A stretch of 53,501 bases of DNA from an uncultured Lentisphaeria bacterium (lineage in GTDB: Bacteria > Verrucomicrobiota > Lentisphaeria > JABSQK01 > CAJWLW01). This document shows positions 17,800 through 26,859 of the stretch, in pieces. Made by a program: the position numbers and the translations under genes. The DNA lies in NCBI GenBank assembly GCA_913042885.1, contig CAJWLW010000005.1, positions 1 to 53,501 of the forward strand, given 5' to 3'. Each line of letters starts with the position of its first letter. Position 1 is the stretch's first letter. The notes below the pieces were generated by a model. That model did not search any database. It saw only the letters and a program-made list of their open reading frames with translations, and was not told where the DNA came from.

Positions 17800-20592
17800 A
17801 TGCAGGATGGATGTATACTGGCATGTGTGGTCGCGTTGTTCCTTGGCGTTCCATCAGTAGCCCAGACGGCTGAACTGGTCGCCCACTACACATTCGCCGA
17901 AGGGACTGGCGAGGTGGTCAACGATGCCACCGGAAACGGCAACAACGGCCAAATCCACGGCGCCGAACTCATCACGGGCAAAGCCGGCTCGGCACTGAGA
18001 TTCAACGGCGAGACAGACTACGTGGATTTCGGCGATGCGCCCGGGTTGGAGTTTGCCGATGCCGTTACCATTGCTGCCTGGGTTTATCCGGAGTCCGTCC
18101 CTGTCTGTCACTCGCTGATCGTCGGCCGAAAGGTCGGCGCGTTCGGTTTGTTTCAGCACAGCATGCTCGCATACGCTATCGCCTGGGTGGTGCCCAACCA
18201 TCGGGTTTATGCCAGCGCCCGCATGAGCCGAAACAAGTGGAGTCATGTGGCGATGACCTTCGACGGCACGGTGCTGAAGCTGTACATCAACGGCAGACTC
18301 AGGACTTCCAAGGAATCATTTGGCGAGCAAATCAGCAACGACAGCGCGTTCCGCATGGGCGGCGCACCGCCGGGCAGGAAGGAAGACGGGTTCAAAGGTC
18401 TCCTGACCGACGTGAGGCTTTATGATCGAGCGCACTCTGCAGATGAAATCAACGCCTCTTTCATGGAGAAACCCGGCCTGACGGAAGAGGAAATCGAGAC
18501 GATTCTCGCCGAGGAGGCCAGGGCACTGGCGTTCACCAATGAGCTCGCCGCCAAACCGTATGCGTACTATTTCGACAAGCGAGTCGTTGTCGCCCTCGAT
18601 ACCAGCGGTTTGGGAGAACTGCCTGCCGGCTCCAGGGCGGTGGTTGACCTCGGCAGGCAGGGAAATGCCGGAGCGTTGCATGAAAAGGATGTTCCTCTTC
18701 GAACGGCATCGCCCGAAGCGAGCGTGTCCTTCACCAACCTGCAGCTCCTTCCGGGTGAGTACGAGGTTGCGGCGAAGGTCGTTGACCGGGACGGTCAACA
18801 GATAGGCGCCGGTTCCAGCGGAAAGTTCTCCTGGCCGCAGGAACTGTCGTGGCCCGGCCAGACGGCCAAGATGAAAGTGTTGAACAACCTGGTGACGGAA
18901 CTGCTCAATGTGAAGCTTCCGGCCGGCTCTGAGTACACGTTTACCAACCCGCGCGAAGGCTGGGTCTTCGTCGCCTCTACGGCGCGGGTCAACACCGGTG
19001 CCAGGCTCTGGATCGGCGTCGACTCGACGGCGCGCGAAGCGGCGGTCATCGACCATGGGGAGGAACAGCCGCCGACCGTGGAGGCGATGCGGTTCCTTCC
19101 CGCCGGCCCCCATCGCCTGACCATCGCGCGCCAGGGCAAGCCGGTGCTCGAAAAACTCGTCGTCCGTGCCATTCCGCATTTGGCCTACAGCGGGTTTCCG
19201 CGCACGTCGAGGATCAAGAACCATGGGCCGTATGACTGGGAGTACCTCGAGAAGCACGACATCCTGGCCACTGCCAATACGATGGTGGGCCGGATTCACC
19301 CTTACCTCCAGCCTTATTATGAACAGTGGGCCGGACAGGGCAAGAAGTGGGTGGACGATGTCTCGCTGCCGTATTCAAAGCAGGCCGGTCAGGACCTGAC
19401 GGCGGACGATGCGTACCAGTATTGGACGAAGAAACCCGGATTCCAGCTCCCCTTCGTGAATGGCGTGATGGGTAATGAAGTTCATGGCGGCAGTGCTGCC
19501 GAATGGGCCGCATGGTCAGGAGCGATCAGGAGGATCCATGCGAACAAGCAGTTTGCGGACCGCGGGGTATACCCGTACTGCGGCCCCCTCTACCAGGATA
19601 GCGCGGGCGCTGAGTTTCTCCGGATGTGCATGGATTTCGGCTATTGGTTCTCCTGGGAGCTTTATCTTGGAGAACAGCCGACGGAGTACGGTGCCAGGGA
19701 GCTCCTGAACGAAAAAATCAGGGAAAATTTACTGGGGTGGAAGACCACGATTCCGGGCTCGGAACGCTATCTGGTTTTGAATCTCGGCTACTTCAATTGC
19801 CCGTACTTGTCCACCAGTGTAAACCCGGGTGTGAACTTCAAGGTATTCCTGGAAATGATCTTCAGCCTAGCGGCCAATGATTCGGAGTTTTTCGGGCTTC
19901 GCGGCTTCCAGGTCTATCACTCGGAATACGTCGATGAGGAGCTGGTCCGGTGGGCGGCGAAGCTTTTCCGTCATTACTGCATCGAAGGAAAAACGAGCCT
20001 GCTTTCTCCCGACCCCTACGCCCTCACACACATCAGGAACCCCGACTTTGACGATGGCCTTTCGGGATGGACTGTAGCCGCCGCGGAAGCGGACAGCATC
20101 GAGGTGAAGTACCTGGACGGGTTCGGCTACTTTCAGGGCCGGTATCTGAATAATGCGGAACCGCCCAACTATGGGAATCACTTCCTGTGGATGAAGCGGA
20201 GCAGGCTCCGGCCCAACGCCTGTTCGCAGGCGATCGGAGATCTGCGGCCCGGAAAGCTCTACTCGGTCAAGGTTCTAAGCGGTGATTATGGCGATTTGCT
20301 GAACGGCGAGGATGTCAAGAAAATGCTCCCGTTATCCGTCAGCATAGAAGGCGCGGAGGTGATCGCCGACAAGTCCTTCCAGGAAGAATGGCGGAGCAAC
20401 TACCAGAACGATTTAGGGGCCCGTAGCGGGACGTATTATTACTGGATGAACCTTCACCGCATTGTGTTTCGGGCGACGTCCGAGGAGGCGCAGCTGGTCA
20501 TCTCCGACTGGATCGGCGATGCGGACCCCGGCGGGCCGATCGGCCAGGAGATCATCTGCAATTTTATCGAGATTCAGCCCTATCTCGAATAG
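17800..20592 (+). CDS. Secreted LamG protein with unrecognised barrel-like central domain (possible glycosidase, possibly inactive)
   Basis: 930 residues. Signal peptide (MQDGCILACVVALFLGVPSV), LamG-like jellyroll about 25-225 (LVAHYTFAEGTGEVVND, HVAMTFDG, VRLYDRA), a beta linker region to about 455, a central domain about 455-745, and a C-terminal carbohydrate-binding-like domain beginning NPDFDDGLSGW. The central domain has E560 in VNGVMGNE and E620 in FSWELYL. In clan GH-A, NE on strand 4 is the acid/base. The matching second position, Glu in both paralogues (29890 and 20672), is V705 here (GFQVYH), so this copy may be dead. Length and sequence match the protein at 29890 throughout. I do not know the family; glycosidase function is inference. 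Start chosen by the signal peptide; the ribosome-binding site is weak. Confidence 0.75.
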   Translation: MQDGCILACVVALFLGVPSVAQTAELVAHYTFAEGTGEVVNDATGNGNNGQIHGAELITGKAGSALRFNGETDYVDFGDAPGLEFADAVTIAAWVYPESVPVCHSLIVGRKVGAFGLFQHSMLAYAIAWVVPNHRVYASARMSRNKWSHVAMTFDGTVLKLYINGRLRTSKESFGEQISNDSAFRMGGAPPGRKEDGFKGLLTDVRLYDRAHSADEINASFMEKPGLTEEEIETILAEEARALAFTNELAAKPYAYYFDKRVVVALDTSGLGELPAGSRAVVDLGRQGNAGALHEKDVPLRTASPEASVSFTNLQLLPGEYEVAAKVVDRDGQQIGAGSSGKFSWPQELSWPGQTAKMKVLNNLVTELLNVKLPAGSEYTFTNPREGWVFVASTARVNTGARLWIGVDSTAREAAVIDHGEEQPPTVEAMRFLPAGPHRLTIARQGKPVLEKLVVRAIPHLAYSGFPRTSRIKNHGPYDWEYLEKHDILATANTMVGRIHPYLQPYYEQWAGQGKKWVDDVSLPYSKQAGQDLTADDAYQYWTKKPGFQLPFVNGVMGNEVHGGSAAEWAAWSGAIRRIHANKQFADRGVYPYCGPLYQDSAGAEFLRMCMDFGYWFSWELYLGEQPTEYGARELLNEKIRENLLGWKTTIPGSERYLVLNLGYFNCPYLSTSVNPGVNFKVFLEMIFSLAANDSEFFGLRGFQVYHSEYVDEELVRWAAKLFRHYCIEGKTSLLSPDPYALTHIRNPDFDDGLSGWTVAAAEADSIEVKYLDGFGYFQGRYLNNAEPPNYGNHFLWMKRSRLRPNACSQAIGDLRPGKLYSVKVLSGDYGDLLNGEDVKKMLPLSVSIEGAEVIADKSFQEEWRSNYQNDLGARSGTYYYWMNLHRIVFRATSEEAQLVISDWIGDADPGGPIGQEIICNFIEIQPYLE

Positions 20593-20671
20593 CAGGAGAA
20601 TGACTTATCCCACCGAATCCACGCTTATTTCAGGCAATCAATACAACCTTTGATGAAGGCGGAAATCAGCA

Positions 20672-23600
20672 ATGAGACAACTCATCATGTTGGGCGTTGT
20701 CGTTTTGCTGTCCGGCACTACGGCATCGGCGAACCAGTTGGCGGCGGCGGAGGAGACGCTTGTCCTGCGTTACGCCTTCGATGAGGGGAAGGGCGACGTC
20801 GTAAAGGACAAGAGCGGCAAGGGAAACGACGGGCAGATCCACGGCGCCAGGTTCGTCAAGCTGGGCGATGGCTACGCCCTCGAGTTCGATGGCGCCGACG
20901 ACTACGTGAGCTGCCCCATCACCCCCAGCCTCGACATGAAGGACGTGATCACCGTGGAGGTATGGGTCCGTCCCGCAGACTATGCTGAAAATGAAACGGT
21001 TATTGTCGCCGAATGGCCGGTATTCGGGTTGTGCCAGGGCGGTGGCACGGGCGGTGGCATCTGGTACGCGCCCAAAGGGCATGGTACTGCCTCATCCCCC
21101 CCAAACGGCCTGACCCCGAACCAATGGCATCATGTCGTGGGCACGTACGATAACGGCAAGATGAACCTTTTCATGGACGGTGAGCTGGTCGACACCACCA
21201 TGTCGAAGACCAACACGCTGTGGCCGCGAAAGGAGATAAAGGAACTTTGGATAGGCAGGATAAGCGAAGAGGACAGCCACTTTTTCAAGGGAAAAATCGG
21301 CGCGGTGAGGATCTATCATCGGGCCCTGTCACCCTTCGAAGTCGGCAAACGCCACGACGCGACGCGAGACCTGTATCTGGCCGATTCACCGCCACCGCCG
21401 AAGAGAGATTACCCGAAACCGCAGGGCGACCTGGTTGCGCACTACACGTTCGACGAAGGCAGCGGCGATACCTTGCGTGATCAGAGTGGAAACGAAAATC
21501 ACGGCGAGATACACGGCGCCGAATTTGTCAAAGTGGGCAAGGGCCATGCGTTGCGCTTCGACGGCAAAGATGACTTTGTCGACTGCGGCAACGGACCGGC
21601 TTTTGACCTGACCGAGACCGTCAGTCTGGAGGCGTGGGTTTACCCGGCGGCGATGCCCACGGCGCATCTGGGCATACTGGGTAAGGGCATCGGCAGCTAC
21701 GGTTTGACCTATTATGTCTATGGCGACTGCCATCTGTACATTTCGAACGGCCATCAAACTGCCGACGGCCCGCTCGTTCCCGGGACCTGGCAGCACATCG
21801 TCGGCACGTTTGACGGCCTCAATATCCGCCTCTATATCAACGGCGAGCTGAAAGGCTCCCTGTTGCTGGACGGCCCGGCGAAAATAAGAAAAGACGACAG
21901 CTTGTTCATCGGATCGCGGTCGCCCTGGGACGGACACCGGGAACATTTTTACGGGATCATCGACGAGGTCAGGATCTACAACAGAGCCCTGTCCGAGGAC
22001 GAGGTCCGCAATCATTACGACGACACGCGTCAGACCTACGGCTTGAGTATCGTTCCGACGGTGTACTACTTCAGAGGCGACGTCATCACCGTGCTCGACT
22101 ACCGGGGCCTGGGTAACCTGGACGAAAACACCATGGCAACCGTGGCGATCTCGCCGGTCGGGGAGGGGAGGGTCCTTTTCAGCAAGTCGATTGAACTGCG
22201 CCCGGGCAGCAATATGGATGGGGCGACCATTAACGTCGGAGACCTGCAGCCTGGGGCGTATGAAGTGACTGCATTCGTGGGCAAGCCCGGCGATGCGCCG
22301 ACCGCAACCGCACTCCCCAAGACGATCGTCTGGCCCGACAAACCGTCCGTAGAGGGCGGGAAGGTTCGCAACAATCTGGTATCGGAGCTGCTGATGGTGA
22401 ACGATCCTGAGGAGGACAAGCCTTACACCTTTACCAACCCGCGCGATGGATGGGTTTTCCTCTCCGCCACGTCGGCAGGGGAGGGCACGGTGAGGCTGTC
22501 GCTCGGCGCCGCGGATGAGGAACCTGCGGCCATTGAGCCGTTTAATGAGCCGGGAAACGGCGAGTCGCTGGAGATTATGCGGGACTTGTCCGCCGGTACG
22601 TATCGCGTTCAGGTGACGTCTCGGGGTAGCGCCTCGATAGAGCGTCTCGTCGTTCGCACGATTCCCGAGATCGTCTACTCCTACTATCCCTCGGGACCGT
22701 TCGTCCGCCCGTTCGGGCCGTATGATGAAGCATTCATGGAGAAGTACATATTCCGCAACGCCAACTGCGTTGTCAGCCGCATCTACAATGACTGTCGCGA
22801 CCGCGATCACGTCAAGCGCTGGAAACGGGAGGGGCGCCGCTGGCTTGCGGGCCGTTTCGATGTCCCCAATATCTCAGGGAAACCGTTCACCGTTGACGGG
22901 GTGGCCGACTACATCATGGAGGACGGCGAGTTCGAGGACCCGTTCGTGGACGGCATTATCGCAAGTGAGTTCTTCGGCGGCGACGACCCGAAGCTCACGA
23001 CCTGGGCGGCAGCCGTACGCAAGGTCCACGCGCGTTATCCGGATAAGAAATTCTATCCCTGGGTTCATGCCTTATACAGCGGCAGTCATGGCCACACGTT
23101 TATCGAGGCGATCCGGGAGACCGGCGGCAAGTACGCCTGGGAGCGGTACCTGCGCGAGCAGCCGACGCAGATGGAGGCATACCTCTTTCTTAACAACTCA
23201 CTGATCCAGACCATGCACGGATGGCGGAGTGTGCCCGGCGCCGAGCAGGACCTCATCATCTGTTTCGGCATCTTCAACACCCCGCATCCCAGTCTTAATG
23301 CGTGTACAAATGTCGACTTCAAGGTCCTCATGGACATGCGCTACAACATCGTAGCCAACAACCCCGCCTTCCGCGGTCTCGGCGGCGTGATGGAGTACAA
23401 CACCTACCATGCCGACAGGGAATCTCTGGTGTGGGCGGCAAAGCTCTGGCGCCACTATTGCATCGAGGGCAACACGTCGATGCTATCCGAAAAGTACGGG
23501 TTCAAATACGCTCTGGATCACATCCGCAACGGCGAATTCGATCGCGGCACGACGGGGTGGACGTTGTCTCCCGCCGCAGCGGGCAGCATGGCGCTGCGGA

Positions 23601-24076
23601 GCATGTCGGGCTCGGGCAGCATGATGCACGGGGCCTGGCCGGTGACCCCCGGCGAAGGTGACGATTTCATCTGGATGAAGCGGGTGGCGGAGAAGCCGAA
23701 CAAGCTTTCTCAGAGAATCGAGAACCTGAAGCCAAACCGACTCTATTCAGTCACAGTGATCACCGCTGACTATGGTGACTTCTCCGCCGGGAAGTCCGTC
23801 GAGAAGGCGCATGCCGTGTCAATCGAGATTGATGACGCCGAGATCATTCCCGAGGTGTCCTTCAGCTATGTCAAAGACATGGCTGGGCGGGCGCATCCGC
23901 CGTTCGAGCCGGAAGCAATTCCCTGGATAAACTTTCACTATCGGGTGTTTCGCGCCAAAGGCGAAACCTCGACGCTGCGCATATCCGACTGGGAAAATAA
24001 GACCGAACCCGGGGGCCCGGTCGGCCAGGAGTTGATGTTTGGTTCCATCGAGTTGGCGCCTTACCTGGAAGATTGA
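20672..24076 (+). CDS. Secreted protein with two LamG domains and the same unknown central domain
   Basis: 1134 residues; AAGGCGGA precedes the start. Signal peptide (MRQLIMLGVVVLLSGTTASA), LamG 1 about 30-235, a Pro/Lys linker (DSPPPPKRDYPKP), LamG 2 about 252-450, a beta region, central domain about 665-950 and a C-terminal binding-like domain from GEFDRGTTGW. Candidate catalytic residues are E766 (IIASEFFGG), E824 (YAWERYL) and E908 (GVMEYN). Motifs shared with the 930-residue paralogues include EQPT, VDFKVL, RHYCIEGNTS and ALDHIRN. It is more distant from them than they are from each other. Only 9 bp separate it from the fucosidase gene, so the two are co-expressed. A secreted glycan-binding enzyme is likely; activity is unproven. 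Confidence 0.75.
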   Translation: MRQLIMLGVVVLLSGTTASANQLAAAEETLVLRYAFDEGKGDVVKDKSGKGNDGQIHGARFVKLGDGYALEFDGADDYVSCPITPSLDMKDVITVEVWVRPADYAENETVIVAEWPVFGLCQGGGTGGGIWYAPKGHGTASSPPNGLTPNQWHHVVGTYDNGKMNLFMDGELVDTTMSKTNTLWPRKEIKELWIGRISEEDSHFFKGKIGAVRIYHRALSPFEVGKRHDATRDLYLADSPPPPKRDYPKPQGDLVAHYTFDEGSGDTLRDQSGNENHGEIHGAEFVKVGKGHALRFDGKDDFVDCGNGPAFDLTETVSLEAWVYPAAMPTAHLGILGKGIGSYGLTYYVYGDCHLYISNGHQTADGPLVPGTWQHIVGTFDGLNIRLYINGELKGSLLLDGPAKIRKDDSLFIGSRSPWDGHREHFYGIIDEVRIYNRALSEDEVRNHYDDTRQTYGLSIVPTVYYFRGDVITVLDYRGLGNLDENTMATVAISPVGEGRVLFSKSIELRPGSNMDGATINVGDLQPGAYEVTAFVGKPGDAPTATALPKTIVWPDKPSVEGGKVRNNLVSELLMVNDPEEDKPYTFTNPRDGWVFLSATSAGEGTVRLSLGAADEEPAAIEPFNEPGNGESLEIMRDLSAGTYRVQVTSRGSASIERLVVRTIPEIVYSYYPSGPFVRPFGPYDEAFMEKYIFRNANCVVSRIYNDCRDRDHVKRWKREGRRWLAGRFDVPNISGKPFTVDGVADYIMEDGEFEDPFVDGIIASEFFGGDDPKLTTWAAAVRKVHARYPDKKFYPWVHALYSGSHGHTFIEAIRETGGKYAWERYLREQPTQMEAYLFLNNSLIQTMHGWRSVPGAEQDLIICFGIFNTPHPSLNACTNVDFKVLMDMRYNIVANNPAFRGLGGVMEYNTYHADRESLVWAAKLWRHYCIEGNTSMLSEKYGFKYALDHIRNGEFDRGTTGWTLSPAAAGSMALRSMSGSGSMMHGAWPVTPGEGDDFIWMKRVAEKPNKLSQRIENLKPNRLYSVTVITADYGDFSAGKSVEKAHAVSIEIDDAEIIPEVSFSYVKDMAGRAHPPFEPEAIPWINFHYRVFRAKGETSTLRISDWENKTEPGGPVGQELMFGSIELAPYLED

Positions 24077-24085
24077 AGATGGGAC

Positions 24086-25531
24086 ATGCGTATGGATAAG
24101 TTCCTGCAGGAAATCGATACAACGATAAGCCGCGGACCTTTCGCCGCCACCTGGGACTCCTTGCGAAGCTACGAAGTCCCGAAATGGTACACCAACGCGA
24201 AGTTCGGTATTTTCGTCCATTGGGGCGTCTACTCCGTTCCTGGGTTTGGCAATGAGTGGTATCCGCGCGAGATGTACAAGGCAGATACTCCCGAGTACAA
24301 ACACCACATTGACACCTATGGTCCACAGACAGAGTTCGGCTACAAGGATTTTATCCCGCAGTTTCGGGGCGAACGGTTCGACCCGGCGCAGTGGGCGGAG
24401 CTCTTCAGGAAGGCCGGCGCCGGATTTGTTGTGCCGGTCGCCGAACATCATGACGGCTTTGCCATGTATGACTGCGCGTTCTCGGAATGGACCGCGGCCA
24501 AAATGGGGCCGAAACGCGACACCATCCGGGAGTTATGCGACGCCGTCCGCAACGCGGGCATGACGTTCGGCCTGTCCAGTCATCGGGCCGAACATTTCTG
24601 GTTCTTTGACGGCGGCATGCAGTTTGATTCGGACGTGAAGGACCCGGCCAATGCCGGACTGTACGGACCGGCACAACCCGGGCCGGCCGACACCGAGGAT
24701 CGAACCGACAGCCCGCCGACTGCCGAGTTTTTGGATGATTGGCTCCTGCGCACATGTGAGCTGGTGGACAAATACCGGCCGCAACTGGTCTGGTTCGACT
24801 GGTGGATCCAGAACCTGGCGTTCGCGCCGTATCTCCGGAAATTTGCGGCTTACTATTACAACCGCGCGTCGCAATGGGAGCAGGGCGTGGCCATCAATTA
24901 CAAGTACGGTGCGTTTGAAGAGGGTACGGCTGTCTTTGATATTGAGCGCGGCCAGCTGAGCGATGTACGTAATGATTTCTGGCAGACCGATACAGCACTG
25001 TCGAAGAACTCCTGGGGATACATCAACGGCCACGACTACAAGTCGGTTGAGTCCATCATTCACGACCTCGTTGATATCGTCAGCAAGAACGGCGCACTCC
25101 TGCTTAATGTCGGTCCGGCCCCCGACGGCACGATTCCTGGGCCGGAAGAAAAAATGCTGCGCGAAATCGGTGAATGGCTGGACCTTAATGGCGCGGCAAT
25201 CTACGGCACGCGTCCCTGGCGGTGCTTCGGTGAAGGACCGACCAAGGTGTCGGATGGTACCTTCACCGATACCGAACGATCAAGCTTCACTGCCGCGGAC
25301 ATCCGCTTCACAAGCGCCGGAAACACGCTTTATGCCATAATGCTGGCCTGGCCGGGAGAGCAGCTCACAATCAAGTCCCTGGCAAATGAAAACCCGGCGG
25401 AAGTAACCCTGTTGGGGCATGCGGGCAGCCTGAAATGGGCTGCGGATCCCAGTGGCCTGCACGTGCAGCTGCCGCCGGAAAAACCCTGCAAGCATGCCTA
25501 CGTACTGAAGATCAAGAATCAGGGAAGGTAG
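24086..25531 (+). CDS. Alpha-L-fucosidase, GH29
   Basis: 481 residues in the GH29 range. N-terminal barrel signatures are KFGIFVHWGVYSVP, NEWYPREMY, VAEHHDGFAMYD and WTAAKMGPKRD. The nucleophile is D238 in LVWFDWW; LLLNVGPAPDGTI is also typical. A beta-sandwich C-terminal domain follows. It releases L-fucose from glycans by a retaining mechanism. No signal peptide is present, so it probably acts inside the cell on imported oligosaccharides, unlike the secreted LamG protein encoded 9 bp upstream. A second ATG at 24092 is an alternative start. The gene ends at a rearrangement border: a broken Gfo/Idh gene lies directly after it on the other strand. Confidence 0.93.
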   Translation: MRMDKFLQEIDTTISRGPFAATWDSLRSYEVPKWYTNAKFGIFVHWGVYSVPGFGNEWYPREMYKADTPEYKHHIDTYGPQTEFGYKDFIPQFRGERFDPAQWAELFRKAGAGFVVPVAEHHDGFAMYDCAFSEWTAAKMGPKRDTIRELCDAVRNAGMTFGLSSHRAEHFWFFDGGMQFDSDVKDPANAGLYGPAQPGPADTEDRTDSPPTAEFLDDWLLRTCELVDKYRPQLVWFDWWIQNLAFAPYLRKFAAYYYNRASQWEQGVAINYKYGAFEEGTAVFDIERGQLSDVRNDFWQTDTALSKNSWGYINGHDYKSVESIIHDLVDIVSKNGALLLNVGPAPDGTIPGPEEKMLREIGEWLDLNGAAIYGTRPWRCFGEGPTKVSDGTFTDTERSSFTAADIRFTSAGNTLYAIMLAWPGEQLTIKSLANENPAEVTLLGHAGSLKWAADPSGLHVQLPPEKPCKHAYVLKIKNQGR

Positions 25532-25669
25532 CGCCGCAACATTTGGGGTCACCGCTTGTACTCGTGCTGCATCCACCCCGTGGATGTGCGCCACGTCAAT
25601 ATTGTTGGCCTTGAAGCAACGAGCACGACGTTTGCCCATCGATCCGCAACCCACAATGCGTACTTTTAT
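25532..25669 (-). pseudogene. N-terminal remnant of a Gfo/Idh/MocA-family oxidoreductase
   Basis: On the minus strand, 46 codons read IKVRIVGCGSMGKRRARCF, then ANNIDVAHIHGVDAARVQAV. This is the first beta-alpha-beta of a Rossmann dehydrogenase of the Gfo/Idh type (GCGSMGKRRAR). The reading frame then runs into the antisense of the fucosidase gene, and the remaining 300 or so residues are missing. The expected start codon is ATA instead of ATG, with GGAG six bases before it. It follows the Asp-box gene at 25689 by about 20 bp, so it was once the fourth gene of that operon. The gene is dead by truncation and start loss. Confidence 0.7.
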
Positions 25670-25688
25670 CTAAAGCTCCGAAGCGGGC

Positions 25689-26816
25689 CTACTCGATCTG
25701 CAATTTAATCCAACGTAAATGACGGACAAAGGCGACAGTAACCCAAAAGCCAATGTAAACCTGCCCATTAGGCAGCAGGACAGCATCTGGTTTGCCAAAG
25801 GCAAACAACCCCTCGTCATAGATACTTGTATGTTCACGGTCGCGGTCACCCAGAATATCCCGCCCACGGGCGTCCCATATCAGGGTATGCTCTTCAAAGG
25901 CCGGCCAGGTTTCTCCGCCGTCCTCTGAAATGCTCACGTAAATACCGGGTCCTTCTAAATCACGTCTGTTATAAACAGCCAAGACCCGGTTGCGGCCGAT
26001 ATCAATGGAACTGCCCATCTGGCCCGCAATACCCGTGTCATAGGGTTCCTGCCAGGTCCGGCCCTCGTCAGGTGACCAGGTGGCCTTTATGTTGCAATCC
26101 TGGCCGCTATGGTAATCCTTGGCCCAGTACATGACAAAAATACGTTTGTCCTGTAAGCGGGTGAACATGCCATTCCAATACAGAACATGACCTGTCGGAT
26201 CATGCGCTGCGACGGAATATTCATCCCAGGTCTCGCCCTTATCAGAGGAAAAAAGCACCACGGAAGACTGCATAGGCGGTTCAGGATCATCCCAGGCTTT
26301 CCAGGTTTCCACAGGCATCAGCAAACGTCCGTCCTGGAGTGTGATGATCCGACTGCTCGAATTGCCAGTGCGGCCTTCAGGTGATTTAATGATCTGCGGC
26401 AGGGTCCAGGTCCGGCCCTTGTCGATTGAACGGGAAATCAGTATTTCACAGGGCACAGCCCCTTTTGTTTCCGGATTATAAACATCCTCATCAGGACCGG
26501 AGCGATCCCATCGAAAACCGCCCAGTATTAATGTCCCGTCTTCCATGAGGATGGGGTAACCATAGATATAGCTATACTGTTTTTCCTCACTCTTCTTGTC
26601 CCATAGCGGACCTTCATCCACATACGTTTTGCCACCATCAAGTGATCGGCACTTGGCATAGTAGGAATCCGGAGATTCAGCCGCGGGACCGCGCTGGTAA
26701 ACACATAAAAATTCGTCCTCACTTAAAGGGACCAAACCCGCCATCGTTGCATGATCAGCATACAGGTGCGGTTTTGGGTTTTTAACAATCACACCTTTAT
26801 CTATTATCTCGACCAT
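25689..26816 (-). CDS. Asp-box (sialidase-like) propeller protein
   Basis: A 375-residue protein without signal peptide. Asp-boxes are SLDGGKTY, SIDKGRTW, SSDKGETW, SPDEGRTW and SEDGGETW, so the fold is a six-bladed BNR propeller. The N-terminal LCVYQRG sits where sialidases have FRIP. Exact substrate unknown. It is third in the operon after the PhyH gene (28861) and another Asp-box gene, with a 43-bp gap. It is related to the upstream Asp-box gene but clearly diverged. Its codon use is visibly more AT-rich than that neighbour's, hinting at a different recent origin. Confidence 0.8.
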   Translation of the reverse strand: MVEIIDKGVIVKNPKPHLYADHATMAGLVPLSEDEFLCVYQRGPAAESPDSYYAKCRSLDGGKTYVDEGPLWDKKSEEKQYSYIYGYPILMEDGTLILGGFRWDRSGPDEDVYNPETKGAVPCEILISRSIDKGRTWTLPQIIKSPEGRTGNSSSRIITLQDGRLLMPVETWKAWDDPEPPMQSSVVLFSSDKGETWDEYSVAAHDPTGHVLYWNGMFTRLQDKRIFVMYWAKDYHSGQDCNIKATWSPDEGRTWQEPYDTGIAGQMGSSIDIGRNRVLAVYNRRDLEGPGIYVSISEDGGETWPAFEEHTLIWDARGRDILGDRDREHTSIYDEGLFAFGKPDAVLLPNGQVYIGFWVTVAFVRHLRWIKLQIE

Positions 26817-26859
26817 TGTCTTAGACCACGCGAGGAATGTTTGCGGCGGCTGCTACGGG

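Noticed and set aside
18316..19299. Long antisense ORFs over the LamG genes (also 21386-22810 and 30763-32262)
   Set aside because: They are shadows caused by GC-rich codon use on the real strand; sequences are Arg/His-rich without domain signatures.
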